In this document: one piece after another, positions 23,571 through 31,661 of the stretch
How positions within the stretch are numbered: the stretch's first letter is position 1
How the letters are laid out: each line of letters opens with the position of its first letter
Origin: Myroides albus
GTDB taxonomy: Bacteria; Bacteroidota; Bacteroidia; Flavobacteriales; Flavobacteriaceae
Assembly: GCF_009711045.1 (NCBI RefSeq)
Contig: NZ_WMJX01000024.1
Coordinates: 213 to 44,614 of the forward strand
Direction of reading: 5' to 3'
Length of the DNA: 44,402 nt
Notes under the pieces: model-generated
Databases searched by the model: none
What the model saw: only the letters and a program-made list of their open reading frames with translations
Told to the model about the DNA's origin: nothing
Position numbers and translations under genes: made by a program

Positions 23571-26500
23571 TTATTTGCGTTTGTCTTTGCTTATGGCCCA
23601 TTCTCTCCACCAACATTGAAATACAGGAACTACAAACATGGTCATTGACTGAATAAGCATTCCTCCAAAGGTTGGAATAGCCATTGGTACCATGATTTCT
23701 GCTCCTTTACCTGTGGATGTCATCACAGGAAGTAAGGCAATCAAAGCTGTTGCAGTAGTCATAGCAGCGGGTCTTACACGTTTGAGTCCTGCATAGACAA
23801 CTGCCTCACGGATTTCGTCTTTTGTCTGTGGATCTCTCTCAACAAAGGTATCGTGGATATAGGTACCCATTAATACCCCGTCATTTGTCGCAAGCCCAAA
23901 TAGAGCAATAAAACCTACCCATACAGCTATACTCAGATTTATATTGTGCATTTGGAACAAATCTCTCATATTCATATCTCCGATAGAGAAGTTCATAAAC
24001 CAAGGTTGCCCGTAAAGCCACAGTAGAATAAAACCTCCAGCAAATGCAACAAATACTCCAGAGAAGTGAATCAGTGATGCTGTAATGGTTTTGAATTGAA
24101 AATACAGTATTAAAAGGATAGCAATTAAACTCAAGGGAACCACAATTAAAAGGCGTTGTGATGCTCTTTCTTGTTGCTCGTAATTTCCAGCGAATTTATA
24201 AGACACTCCTTTAGGTAAGGTAAGTTCTCCTGAGGCTATTTTTTCTTTTAATAACTTATCTGCCTCATGTACTACATCTACTTCTGCTTTACCACTTATT
24301 TTATCAAAGATGACATAGCCCAGTAGAAAAGTATTCTCACTTTGAATCATCTGAGAACCTTTCGCATATTCAATATCGGCTACTTCACTTAAGGGAATTT
24401 GTACTCCTGTAGCTGTAGGGACAATTAGTTTAGCTAAAGCTTCAGGATTATCTCTTAATTCTCTTGGGTAGCGCAGGCGTACCGGGAATCTCTCTCTGCC
24501 TTCCACAGTTGTGGTAAGTGACATTCCTCCAATGGCTGTACCAATGACTTCTTGCAAGTCTGCAACTGTAACACCATAACGAGCCATTTTATGGCGATTT
24601 AGGTGAATTTCTATATAAGGAGCTCCTACAGCTCTGTCATAGAATACAGTAGATGGCATGATCGAAGGAATGGACTTTAAAGCCGCTTCTAATGCTTTTC
24701 CTCCAGATTCGATGGATTCTAAGTCCGGTCCTGATACCTTAAGCCCCATAGGCGCTCTCATCCCAGTTGATAGCATGACAAGTCTTGCTTCAATAGGTTG
24801 TAATTTTGGAGCTGAGGTTACCCCAGGGATATGTGATACATTGACAATCTCTTGCCAGATATCATCCGCTTTTTTGATTTCTGGTCTCCATTGACGGAAG
24901 AATTTACCATTCTCATCCATGATTAAACTATCCTTTGGGACTAATCTAAACCCGTTATCAGGATGGTAAGTTGAACCATCTATTAATTCAAATTCGCCTT
25001 TTTTAGTTGTTTTGAATCGTTGGCGTTTTCCATTTTCGTCTAAGATATACTCGGACCTATAGTTGATTGTATTTTCGAACATTTGTGTAGGAGCAGGGTC
25101 AAGGGCTGAGTTTACTCGTCCCCATTTTCCAACTGTCAATTCTACCTCCGGTATATTTGTAATGCGCTTATCTAAAGTACCTATGAATTGCAGGTTTTGC
25201 TCAATACCAGTATGGGGCATTGAAGTAGGCATAAGCAGGAAGGATCCTTCGTTTAAACTCGGCATAAATTCTTGACCAATACCAGGAAATACCTCTGAAG
25301 ACTTTTGCCAAAAGGCCGTCTCACGCACAGATTTCCATCCTAGAGTTTCAAGTGAGCTCGCCACAAAGCCAAAGGTGGTATTAAAACCAAGCCAAGCTAA
25401 GGTTCCAAACAGTAGAGTTACAAGTGGAATACTCATGAATTTCCAACGATGAGCTAATGCCCATCTTAGGATATTTTCATAGTAAATAACAAGTAACCAA
25501 AGAATACCTAATATCACGCCAATGGCCAAAATAACGAATATAAAGTTTAGGCTCGTGCTTTGCTGGGTACCAAGTGGTAACCATTCTACTGTAAGGTAGT
25601 ACACAGCTACTAATAGTGTAATGGCAATATTGATGTAATTGGCAAGTTGCTCTGTTTTGTATTTAGGAGTAAATAAATTGTTAATACCCACTAATACTAT
25701 AGCTATAGCGATTAAGTTACCCGTGAATATAGTGACACCAAGCCCTGCTATAATTAGTACTATATTGGCAATCTTGCGCAGTTTTTTACTGTCAAACTTA
25801 GCCGAATACACGTAATAAGCAATTGTTGGTAATACCAGTATCCCCAATAAGAATGCTGAGGTAAGTGCAAATGTTTTGGTATAAGCCAATGGTTTAAACA
25901 GTTTTCCTTCTTGTGCCTCCATGGCAAAAACTGGAAGGAAGCTGATTATGGTAGTTAGCATGGCTGTAGTTAATGCACCTGATACTTCTGATACCGCTTT
26001 TGAAATCAGATTGACAAAAGCCTGCCCGCGACTCTCCACTCCTTTAGCTCGTTCTTCTTCCATATACCGAATAATGCTCTCGACAAAGACGACGCCTACA
26101 TCAACCATAACTCCAATAGCAATGGCAATACCTGATAAGGCAACAATATTGGCATCAATGCCCATGTATTTCATGATGATAAAGGTAGCGAGTACTCCTA
26201 TTGGAAGGATACTGGAAATAATAATCGAAGCACGCAGGTTTATAACCAACACGATAACAACGATAATACTGATAAGGATTTCGTGTGCAAGAGCAGATTC
26301 GAGGGTGCCAATTGTCTCTTGTATTAAACCGGAACGATCATAAAAAGGAACTACTGTTACTTTAGAAATTGTACCATCTGCAAGTGTCTTCTGAGGCAAT
26401 CCTGCTTGCATTTCTTCGATTTTACTCTTTACATTGTTGATTACATGCATTGGATTAGCGCCGTATCTCGCAACCACAACACCACCAACAGCTTCTATAC

Positions 26501-27392
26501 CTTCTTTATCTAAACCGCCTCGACGTGTAGAAGGACCTAAGTTGACAAAAGCAACATCTTTTATCTTTACAGGTACGCTATTTCGAACAGTTACTACTGC
26601 TTCTTCAAGGTCATTGACGCTTTTAATATATCCCAATCCTCGAACAAGGTATTCTGCTTTATTGATCTCAATAGTTTCTGCCCCTATATCGAGGTTGCTC
26701 TTTTGTATAGCAGTCATCACATCCATTATCGAAACGTTATAAGCACGCATGGCATCTGGATTGACTTCTACTTGATATTCTTTGATATACCCACCAATTG
26801 ATCCTACTTCAGCAACTCCCTCGGCAGATGCTAAGCTGTACTTTGCATAAAAGTCTTGAATAGTGCGCAATTCGTCAGGATCCCAACCACCTGTAGGCTC
26901 TCCTGTCTGAGGATTACGCCCTTCTAAGGTGTACCAGTATACTTGGCCCAATGCTGTAGCATCAGGACCTAAGGAAGGTATTACATCTTGAGGAAGTGTT
27001 CCTGCTGGAAGTGAATTAAGCTTTTCAAGTATTCGAGAACGACTCCAGTAAAACTCAACGTCTTCTTCGAAGATGATGTAGATAAAACTCATTCCGAACA
27101 TGGAGCTACTGCGAATGGTCTTCACCCCTGGGATCCCAAGTAAGGATGTAGTTAGAGGATAGGTGATTTGTTCTTGTATATCTTTAGGTGATCTTCCCAT
27201 CCACTCTGTTGCTACAATCTGTTGGTTCTCACCAATATCAGGAATTGCATCAACAGGAACAGGGTCACTCGGAAGTATATTGTTGTGCCAGTTAAAAGGC
27301 GCAGTGATTAATCCCCATACAACCACAAGAACCAATAACAAGATGGTTATTATGCGGTTGTTGAGAAAGTACTTAATGATTTTATTAAGCAT
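23571..27392 (-). CDS. cusA: CusA-type heavy-metal RND efflux pump
   Basis: A 1273-residue proton-driven inner-membrane transporter of the HME-RND family exporting Cu(I)/Ag(I) or similar ions. CusA landmarks: VDAIPDIGENQQIV and EWMGRSPKDIQEQITYPL at the N-terminus, AIAIGVMVDVGVVFVESII in helix 4, and a C-terminus with MTTATALIALLPVMTSTGKGAEIMVPMAIPTFGG. It is about 220 residues longer than E. coli CusA. The extra length is mainly three or so added helices after TM6 (about residues 540-650) and an insertion in the second porter domain (residues about 790-850, with NGKRQRFKTTKKGEFEL). These insertions are common in Bacteroidota homologues as far as I know. Confidence 0.93.
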   Translation of the reverse strand: MLNKIIKYFLNNRIITILLLVLVVVWGLITAPFNWHNNILPSDPVPVDAIPDIGENQQIVATEWMGRSPKDIQEQITYPLTTSLLGIPGVKTIRSSSMFGMSFIYIIFEEDVEFYWSRSRILEKLNSLPAGTLPQDVIPSLGPDATALGQVYWYTLEGRNPQTGEPTGGWDPDELRTIQDFYAKYSLASAEGVAEVGSIGGYIKEYQVEVNPDAMRAYNVSIMDVMTAIQKSNLDIGAETIEINKAEYLVRGLGYIKSVNDLEEAVVTVRNSVPVKIKDVAFVNLGPSTRRGGLDKEGIEAVGGVVVARYGANPMHVINNVKSKIEEMQAGLPQKTLADGTISKVTVVPFYDRSGLIQETIGTLESALAHEILISIIVVIVLVINLRASIIISSILPIGVLATFIIMKYMGIDANIVALSGIAIAIGVMVDVGVVFVESIIRYMEEERAKGVESRGQAFVNLISKAVSEVSGALTTAMLTTIISFLPVFAMEAQEGKLFKPLAYTKTFALTSAFLLGILVLPTIAYYVYSAKFDSKKLRKIANIVLIIAGLGVTIFTGNLIAIAIVLVGINNLFTPKYKTEQLANYINIAITLLVAVYYLTVEWLPLGTQQSTSLNFIFVILAIGVILGILWLLVIYYENILRWALAHRWKFMSIPLVTLLFGTLAWLGFNTTFGFVASSLETLGWKSVRETAFWQKSSEVFPGIGQEFMPSLNEGSFLLMPTSMPHTGIEQNLQFIGTLDKRITNIPEVELTVGKWGRVNSALDPAPTQMFENTINYRSEYILDENGKRQRFKTTKKGEFELIDGSTYHPDNGFRLVPKDSLIMDENGKFFRQWRPEIKKADDIWQEIVNVSHIPGVTSAPKLQPIEARLVMLSTGMRAPMGLKVSGPDLESIESGGKALEAALKSIPSIMPSTVFYDRAVGAPYIEIHLNRHKMARYGVTVADLQEVIGTAIGGMSLTTTVEGRERFPVRLRYPRELRDNPEALAKLIVPTATGVQIPLSEVADIEYAKGSQMIQSENTFLLGYVIFDKISGKAEVDVVHEADKLLKEKIASGELTLPKGVSYKFAGNYEQQERASQRLLIVVPLSLIAILLILYFQFKTITASLIHFSGVFVAFAGGFILLWLYGQPWFMNFSIGDMNMRDLFQMHNINLSIAVWVGFIALFGLATNDGVLMGTYIHDTFVERDPQTKDEIREAVVYAGLKRVRPAAMTTATALIALLPVMTSTGKGAEIMVPMAIPTFGGMLIQSMTMFVVPVFQCWWREWAISKDKRK

Positions 27393-27705
27393 AGTAAATT
27401 GATTTTATAAAATTGATTACCTTCTTTTAATAAACCAATCTTTATAGCATCTATATCAATAGAGCTATAAGACCACAGTGATAGAATACTTAGTATTATT
27501 AAAGTATAAATAATCTATGTCCAGCTTTAGCTAAAGAAATAGCCTACCAAGACATACATAGTTTATCTTTAAAAATAAAGGTGAACTAAACTGCGATATG
27601 GTTTATAAATAAATTGGATTTAAGAGATTGAACAGTTCAATCTTAAAGGTGTTTGTTTTAGCCCATAAAGTAATACCGGCTAAACAAACCAGAAGTAAAA
27701 AGGAA
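27393..27705 (-). other. Leader region between the Met/Cys-rich gene and cusA
   Basis: No gene. It contains the hairpin at 27651-27689, a palindrome TTGAAC-AG-TTCAA-type hairpin at 27620-27645, and a weak long-range pairing of CTATGTC (27512 area) with GACATACATAG. There is no exact -7 box, so cusA may be read through from the upstream gene. Confidence 0.4.
27651..27689 (-). terminator. Hairpin after the Met/Cys-rich gene
   Basis: GTTTGTTTTAGCC pairs with GGCTAAACAAAC (one bulged base) around a 14-base loop, 16 bases after the stop. It lacks a long U tract on the minus strand, so it may attenuate rather than stop transcription into cusA. Confidence 0.5.
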
Positions 27706-28134
27706 TCAAATTCTATAAATACAGATATAGGAAAGCCTATCTAAAGCTTGATATTTGTGACCATCTACGTCAAATGTAGTTGTAGTAACAGAAACTGTAT
27801 CTACAAATTTAAGGTCAGATAAGTAATTTGAATTAAACCATTTAGTACGAACAATGCTTGCCTTTTTAGCTTTTACAATAGAAACAGTTTGTGTTTGTTC
27901 TGTTTGTAAGTCTGTGTTTGATACAACCACTCTTGGTGCTATGCAACACATCATATCCATAGGTGAGGATTGATTGGCGTTGTGATTCATATCCGAACAG
28001 CAAGACATATCCTGCATCTTAGACATATCCATACCACATACCATCTCAGTATCTAAGCAGTTCATATCCAAAAGAGGATTAGCACTGGCTAAGACTGAAA
28101 GGAAAAGGAATAATATGGAAAATAACTTTTTCAA
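27706..28134 (-). CDS. Met/Cys-rich secreted protein of the copper operon
   Basis: A 142-residue secreted protein. The first codon is TTG, chosen because it gives a textbook signal peptide (MKKLFSILFLFLSVLASA) and no ATG lies nearby. Mature residues 19-66 are strikingly rich in Met, Cys and Asp (MNCLDTEMVCGMDMSKMQDM, then CCSDMNH and MDMMCC), a composition suited to soft metals such as Cu(I). The rest has no recognised domain and ends DRLSYICIYRI. Small proteins with this type of ending are found beside Bacteroidota cation pumps. It is the first gene of the cus operon, with a -7 box 36 bases upstream. Metal binding is inference. Confidence 0.75.
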   Translation of the reverse strand: MKKLFSILFLFLSVLASANPLLDMNCLDTEMVCGMDMSKMQDMSCCSDMNHNANQSSPMDMMCCIAPRVVVSNTDLQTEQTQTVSIVKAKKASIVRTKWFNSNYLSDLKFVDTVSVTTTTFDVDGHKYQALDRLSYICIYRI

Positions 28135-28170
28135 GGTCTAAAAATGTCTGTTTTATACATATAGATGTCA

Positions 28171-28178
28171 CAAATATA
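28171..28178 (-). promoter_or_regulatory. TATATTTG -7 box of the copper operon
   Basis: Exact TAnnTTTG match on the minus strand, 36 bases before the TTG start of the Met/Cys-rich gene. The closest TTTG upstream is 25 bases away, longer than usual. Confidence 0.5.
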
Positions 28179-28253
28179 CGATTTATTCCCATTAACAGTA
28201 GAGCAAAATGGTCAAAATGTTGTTAAAACTCGTAAAAATAATACGGTAAGCTA

Positions 28254-28289
28254 CTCAAGTTTGGGCAAGTAGAAGTTCTACTGTTTGAG
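28254..28289. promoter_or_regulatory. Nested palindrome, possible operator
   Basis: GTAGAA-G-TTCTAC at 28269-28281 is a perfect 13-base palindrome, nested in CTCAA (28254-28258) and TTGAG (28285-28289). It lies about 90 bases upstream of the copper operon -7 box. A regulator site is possible; no known motif was matched. Confidence 0.35.
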
Positions 28290-28513
28290 AATCGATACAG
28301 TCTTTAAAGTAGTTAATATTTGTTAATGTTGTATTTGTTGTAATTGTGATTATTTTATAAATTAAATAGAATGCGTAAATGTTTTGTAATTATGTTTTTG
28401 TAATTTAGTCTATAAGTTTAAAATATTTAGATATTATTGGTAATTAATGCTTTGTTAAAATATGTGTTGCATCTTGCAGTTATTGGTTTAAAGCATCATA
28501 AAAAAATAGAAAT

Positions 28514-29653
28514 ATGAAAGTAAAATTAATGGTTGGAGCCCTGCTTGTTAGTCATCTTAGTTTGTTTGCTCAGCAGTCACAGCCGGGTAATCTTGAGAAA
28601 ACAAGTCAGAGTAATACTGGTGAACACCAAACACTACTGGAGCTTGTCCTACCAGAGCTTGGAACAAACAAAGAGCCTCAGAAAGTGAAGAACAGCAGTT
28701 TTAATGCGTTTTTAGATTCTCGTTATGAAAACTATACTAAAGTTAAGGGAAGCGAGACTACCGATAGTCGTTTTCGTTTGCAACAGTCCCGAGTCTATGT
28801 AAAAGCTAATTATCAAGATAAGTTTTCATTCTCGATGCGTTATCGTCTAAATGAATCAGTGGCTTCCAATGCATTGGAGTTCGCTTATTTAGAGTATAAT
28901 CCCAATGAGCATTGGACTTTAAGTATCGGTAAACAATTCATAGCTTGGGGAAGTATGGAGTTTAGCTATAATGGTTCTGACCAGTATATGTATACCAATA
29001 TGCTCGGATCTATGGATCTATTTGCTCCTGGTGCGAGTATTGCTTACAAAACCAGTGGACAGTCTTTTAAGTTACAAGGTATTTCTGCAGGTACCCAGTA
29101 TGTTGATTTAAAGTATAAAGACAAGGCTTATGGAGGGCTTTTCTTATGGGAGGGAAATCTATTTAACAATCATCTACAAACTCGTTATGGTTATGGTTTA
29201 ATGCAACATAATAGCAACCGTTACTATAATTGGGTTACTCTTGGTAATCGCGTAAGTGTGGACAAGTGGATGATGGAGCTTGATTGGATGTATGGATATA
29301 GAAATGTAAAGGACGCTCAACTTGATTTGATACAGCACAAAGAAAACACTACTTATGTAAAGGATAATACAACCACGATGACGCTAAGGTATAAGTTTAA
29401 TAAAGTTTCTCCTTTTGTCAAAGCAATGTATAACTACCGAGATGATTTAGATGCCAATATTGCCTACGCCCAAAAGGGAATTATGGGGGCTATAGAGTAC
29501 TATCCATTTGAAGAAAAGTTATTTAAAGACCTTCGACTGTTTGCTGTTTACAGCTATATTGATTATGATTATAAGAAAGTACAGCAAAAACCCAAAGACA
29601 ACGATGAGCATCAGTTGTATATTGGAGTGAGATGGATGATTCCTCTATTTTAA
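28514..29653 (+). CDS. Phosphate-selective porin-type outer-membrane protein
   Basis: A 379-residue outer-membrane barrel protein with signal peptide (LSLFAQ, about residue 20), a low-complexity linker to about residue 62, and a barrel starting FNAFLDSRYENYT. Repeated amphipathic strands follow (RFRLQQSRVYVKANYQDKF, LEYNPNEHWTLSIGKQFIAWG, LQTRYGYGLM), with the terminal strand ending in IGVRWMIPLF. SIGKQFIAWGSMEF is typical of the porin O/P (phosphate-selective porin) family. The final Phe fits outer-membrane insertion. It diverges from the copper efflux operon. The transported solute cannot be read from sequence. Confidence 0.82.
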   Translation: MKVKLMVGALLVSHLSLFAQQSQPGNLEKTSQSNTGEHQTLLELVLPELGTNKEPQKVKNSSFNAFLDSRYENYTKVKGSETTDSRFRLQQSRVYVKANYQDKFSFSMRYRLNESVASNALEFAYLEYNPNEHWTLSIGKQFIAWGSMEFSYNGSDQYMYTNMLGSMDLFAPGASIAYKTSGQSFKLQGISAGTQYVDLKYKDKAYGGLFLWEGNLFNNHLQTRYGYGLMQHNSNRYYNWVTLGNRVSVDKWMMELDWMYGYRNVKDAQLDLIQHKENTTYVKDNTTTMTLRYKFNKVSPFVKAMYNYRDDLDANIAYAQKGIMGAIEYYPFEEKLFKDLRLFAVYSYIDYDYKKVQQKPKDNDEHQLYIGVRWMIPLF

Positions 29654-29728
29654 AAACAAGAGATGCAGTGAAGTAATGCAATAAATAACAGTAGTAAGTA
29701 TTAGATATATATACTTTAGTATTATTAC

Positions 29729-29776
29729 TAAAAAGGGGATTGACTCGTTGTAGTACAGGTCAATCCCTTTTTTAGT
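29729..29776. terminator. Bidirectional terminator
   Basis: Fifteen-base arms (29730-29744, 29759-29773) AAAAAGGGGATTGAC and GTCAATCCCTTTTTT around a 14-base loop. It serves the porin gene and the convergent membrane gene. Confidence 0.85.
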
Positions 29777-29782
29777 TTATGA

Positions 29783-30191
29783 TTATGCGAACCTTCTCTT
29801 GTAAAAATACCAAAATACGATGATGTTGGTTAAGATAAAGATGATGGGATACGTCCAAATATAGATGGACTGGACATAAAAGAATATTATACCTAAAACA
29901 ATATTTAAACAAAGTAAAAAGATGTTGACAAATAACTTTATTTTGTGATTGTATTTGCCCTCAGGCATGAGGTAGTTTGCTATTTTATAATACAAATAAA
30001 TATTGATGATAATTAAAACTGGCACTGCAGCAAGAAATATAATTATACCCAGTATTTCAATAAGCCCCTGCATTGAAGTATAGTTGACCATGGGCCAAAT
30101 CTTTAAGAAAAAATGCAGTAACACAAATGAAATCGCAACAAATAAAGTTGGGGGGAATTGTTAGGCTAGGAAGCCATTTGATGGTATTCAT
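29783..30191 (-). pseudogene. Frameshifted four-helix membrane protein gene
   Basis: The continuous frame from GTG 30124 gives 113 residues with three membrane helices. A proper ATG lies at 30191 in another frame and reads MNTIKWLPSLTIPP before a run of six C on the coding strand (G run 30150-30155). With five C the reading joins smoothly as MNTIKWLPSLTIPPTLFVAI...SFVLLHFFLKIWPM, a 135-residue four-helix protein. So the gene carries a +1 frameshift in a homopolymer: a sequencing error, a phase-variable tract or true decay. I do not recognise the family; it ends in FWYFYKRRFA. It has no visible promoter. Confidence 0.7.
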
Positions 30192-30350
30192 AAAAGGTAT
30201 TCATTTTGTTGTAACGTGATTAAATTTAATTATTTAATCAATGTCTTTTACAAATATTAATCGTCTTTGTTTGTATATCTTATATAATAGCAAGATTGTG
30301 TTTGAATACTATTAATAAAAAGTGATTAGACAGGCAAAAACAAAATGGTT

Positions 30351-30803
30351 TTAGATTGACTTTTTCTCTTGAGATTTCGCAAGCTTGTTAAAGTGCATAA
30401 TTGCCAGTAAAGCAAATAGGGTATCGAAAAATATATGTGCACTAAAATACAGCTTGATTGTATATTGGAAATCTAAGAGCATACAAAAAAGTAAAAAACT
30501 AACCAAAAGGCTTAAGAAGTAGAATACAACTATTTTTGTAGCAGGATTATTTAAGTTGTATTTTTTCAAATATTTAATAGCCGTTAAATAACATAGAGAA
30601 GAACCGACTATAAAAGTGATAATTGGCCATATAGCCAATACTATAAATGATAGGCCTACTTCTGGATTTAGGTATAACATTAATAAATTATAACCAACAT
30701 AAAAAAACACCACATAGATACTCAAGTAAATAAGTAAGGGTATAAGTAAACAAATAAAAGTCTGTTTAACGATATGTTTATCCTTTTGGTTAGTTGCGTT
30801 CAT
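30351..30803 (-). CDS. Four-helix membrane protein of unknown function
   Basis: A 150-residue integral membrane protein with helices at about residues 15-38, 48-70, 88-108 and 117-137, charged short ends (KDKHIVKQ at the start, KLAKSQEKKSI at the end) and a Lys-rich cytoplasmic loop (KYLKKYNLNNPATK). It has no catalytic motif. Its layout resembles the frameshifted gene next to it, but the sequences do not align obviously. A SUKH-type immunity pseudogene lies divergent about 60 bases away, so a role as an immunity-type membrane protein is conceivable. This is only a suggestion. Confidence 0.6.
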   Translation of the reverse strand: MNATNQKDKHIVKQTFICLLIPLLIYLSIYVVFFYVGYNLLMLYLNPEVGLSFIVLAIWPIITFIVGSSLCYLTAIKYLKKYNLNNPATKIVVFYFLSLLVSFLLFCMLLDFQYTIKLYFSAHIFFDTLFALLAIMHFNKLAKSQEKKSI

Positions 30804-30863
30804 TTTATTGAAAATTTGTCTTATAAAGTTAAGTATAAAAAGTGTAAATATAAAAGTATTGAG

Positions 30864-31567
30864 ATGAAATTAAGCGAGTTAGAAGATAGAATAGGGGGTG
30901 TTTATCCACAGGTATTTAAACAAATGGAGGCTGATAGGTTGTTGGATTAGGGAGCTCCTTTGACCAGGAGTTACTATTTATTGGAGCCAGAGCGCAAAGG
31001 TTTTCCTCCATTACTTTATCACAGTACTGATTTCGAATTATTAACCAATGAGGATGTTGTACAGGAGATGGATTGGTTGGCTGATCCAGAGGATTATAGA
31101 AGGTAGATTTAAGTCAAAAGTTTGTGCCTTTTGCTATGAATCGAGCACATGATTTGTACTGTTTTTACTTTGGAGCACAAAAGGGAAGTGATGTTCCTAT
31201 TGTATTTCTTTATCACGACCAGGAGGTAGGAGATTTCTTGGCCAAGAATATACAAGACTTTTTATTTGAACGTATAATTTACGATATGGTTGATATTGAT
31301 TATTACCAAGAAAACAATGAGGCAAAAAGTAAGGAACAACTCGAGGATACTTTGCGTACTCATAGTAAATATATGAAACAAGTACATATAGAGATAATTA
31401 GAGCAGTTATGCAAAGAACGGCTGAATTGTTTGATGTGTTAAATCTCAATGGTCAAGTAATCGCTCAAGTAAAAGGGTTGTTATCAGAGAAAGAGGCTCA
31501 AGAGTTGATCAATCAGTATATTGCTTTTGAACAAGCAGGACAGAGCTTTGTATACATGGGAGCTTAA
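30864..31567 (+). pseudogene. SUKH (SMI1/KNR4) immunity-like gene, inactivated
   Basis: A reading frame opens at ATG 30864 (MKLSELEDRIGGVYPQVFKQ), meets an in-frame TAG at 30948-30950, and continues in the same frame to 31103 (SYYLLEPERKGFPPLLYHST, EDVVQEMDWLADPEDYR). It then shifts frame near 31100-31103 and resumes as VDLSQKFVPFAMNRAHDLYCFYFG, running to the stop at 31565. The FVPFA.NR..D.YCF-FG segment, then VPIVFLYHDQEVGDFLAKNIQDFL, is the SUKH superfamily pattern (SMI1/KNR4), proteins that often neutralise polymorphic or contact-dependent toxins. One nonsense and one frameshift mutation make it a pseudogene. No toxin gene is seen nearby. Confidence 0.75.
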
Positions 31568-31580
31568 AGGTAATAAGTAT

Positions 31581-31614
31581 AAAAAACGCGCTATTAGAGA
31601 ATAACGCGTTTTTT
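31581..31614. terminator. Bidirectional terminator
   Basis: AAAAACGCG-TATT pairs with AATA-CGCGTTTTT around a 4-base loop. It ends the SUKH pseudogene on plus and the TonB receptor on minus. Confidence 0.8.
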
Positions 31615-31661
31615 CAGGCAGTATTAGCTTGCCAAGAGCACTAACTAAAGATGAAAGGGGA

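Larger units (their letters stand above)
28135..28513. other. Divergent control region, copper operon and porin
   Basis: No gene is present. The minus side has the -7 box TATATTTG (28171-28178). The middle has a 13-base palindrome (28269-28281) nested within CTCAA/TTGAG arms. The porin side is AT-rich, with no promoter I can fix. Confidence 0.45.

Noticed and set aside
25921..26343. 140-codon plus-strand ORF opposite cusA
   Set aside because: It is antisense to the well-supported cusA; the Thr/Ile/Met-rich sequence is typical of a shadow frame.
31124..31567. Intact 147-residue gene starting at GTG 31124
   Set aside because: The upstream frames supply the missing SUKH N-terminal part, so this is the second half of a broken gene rather than an independent one.
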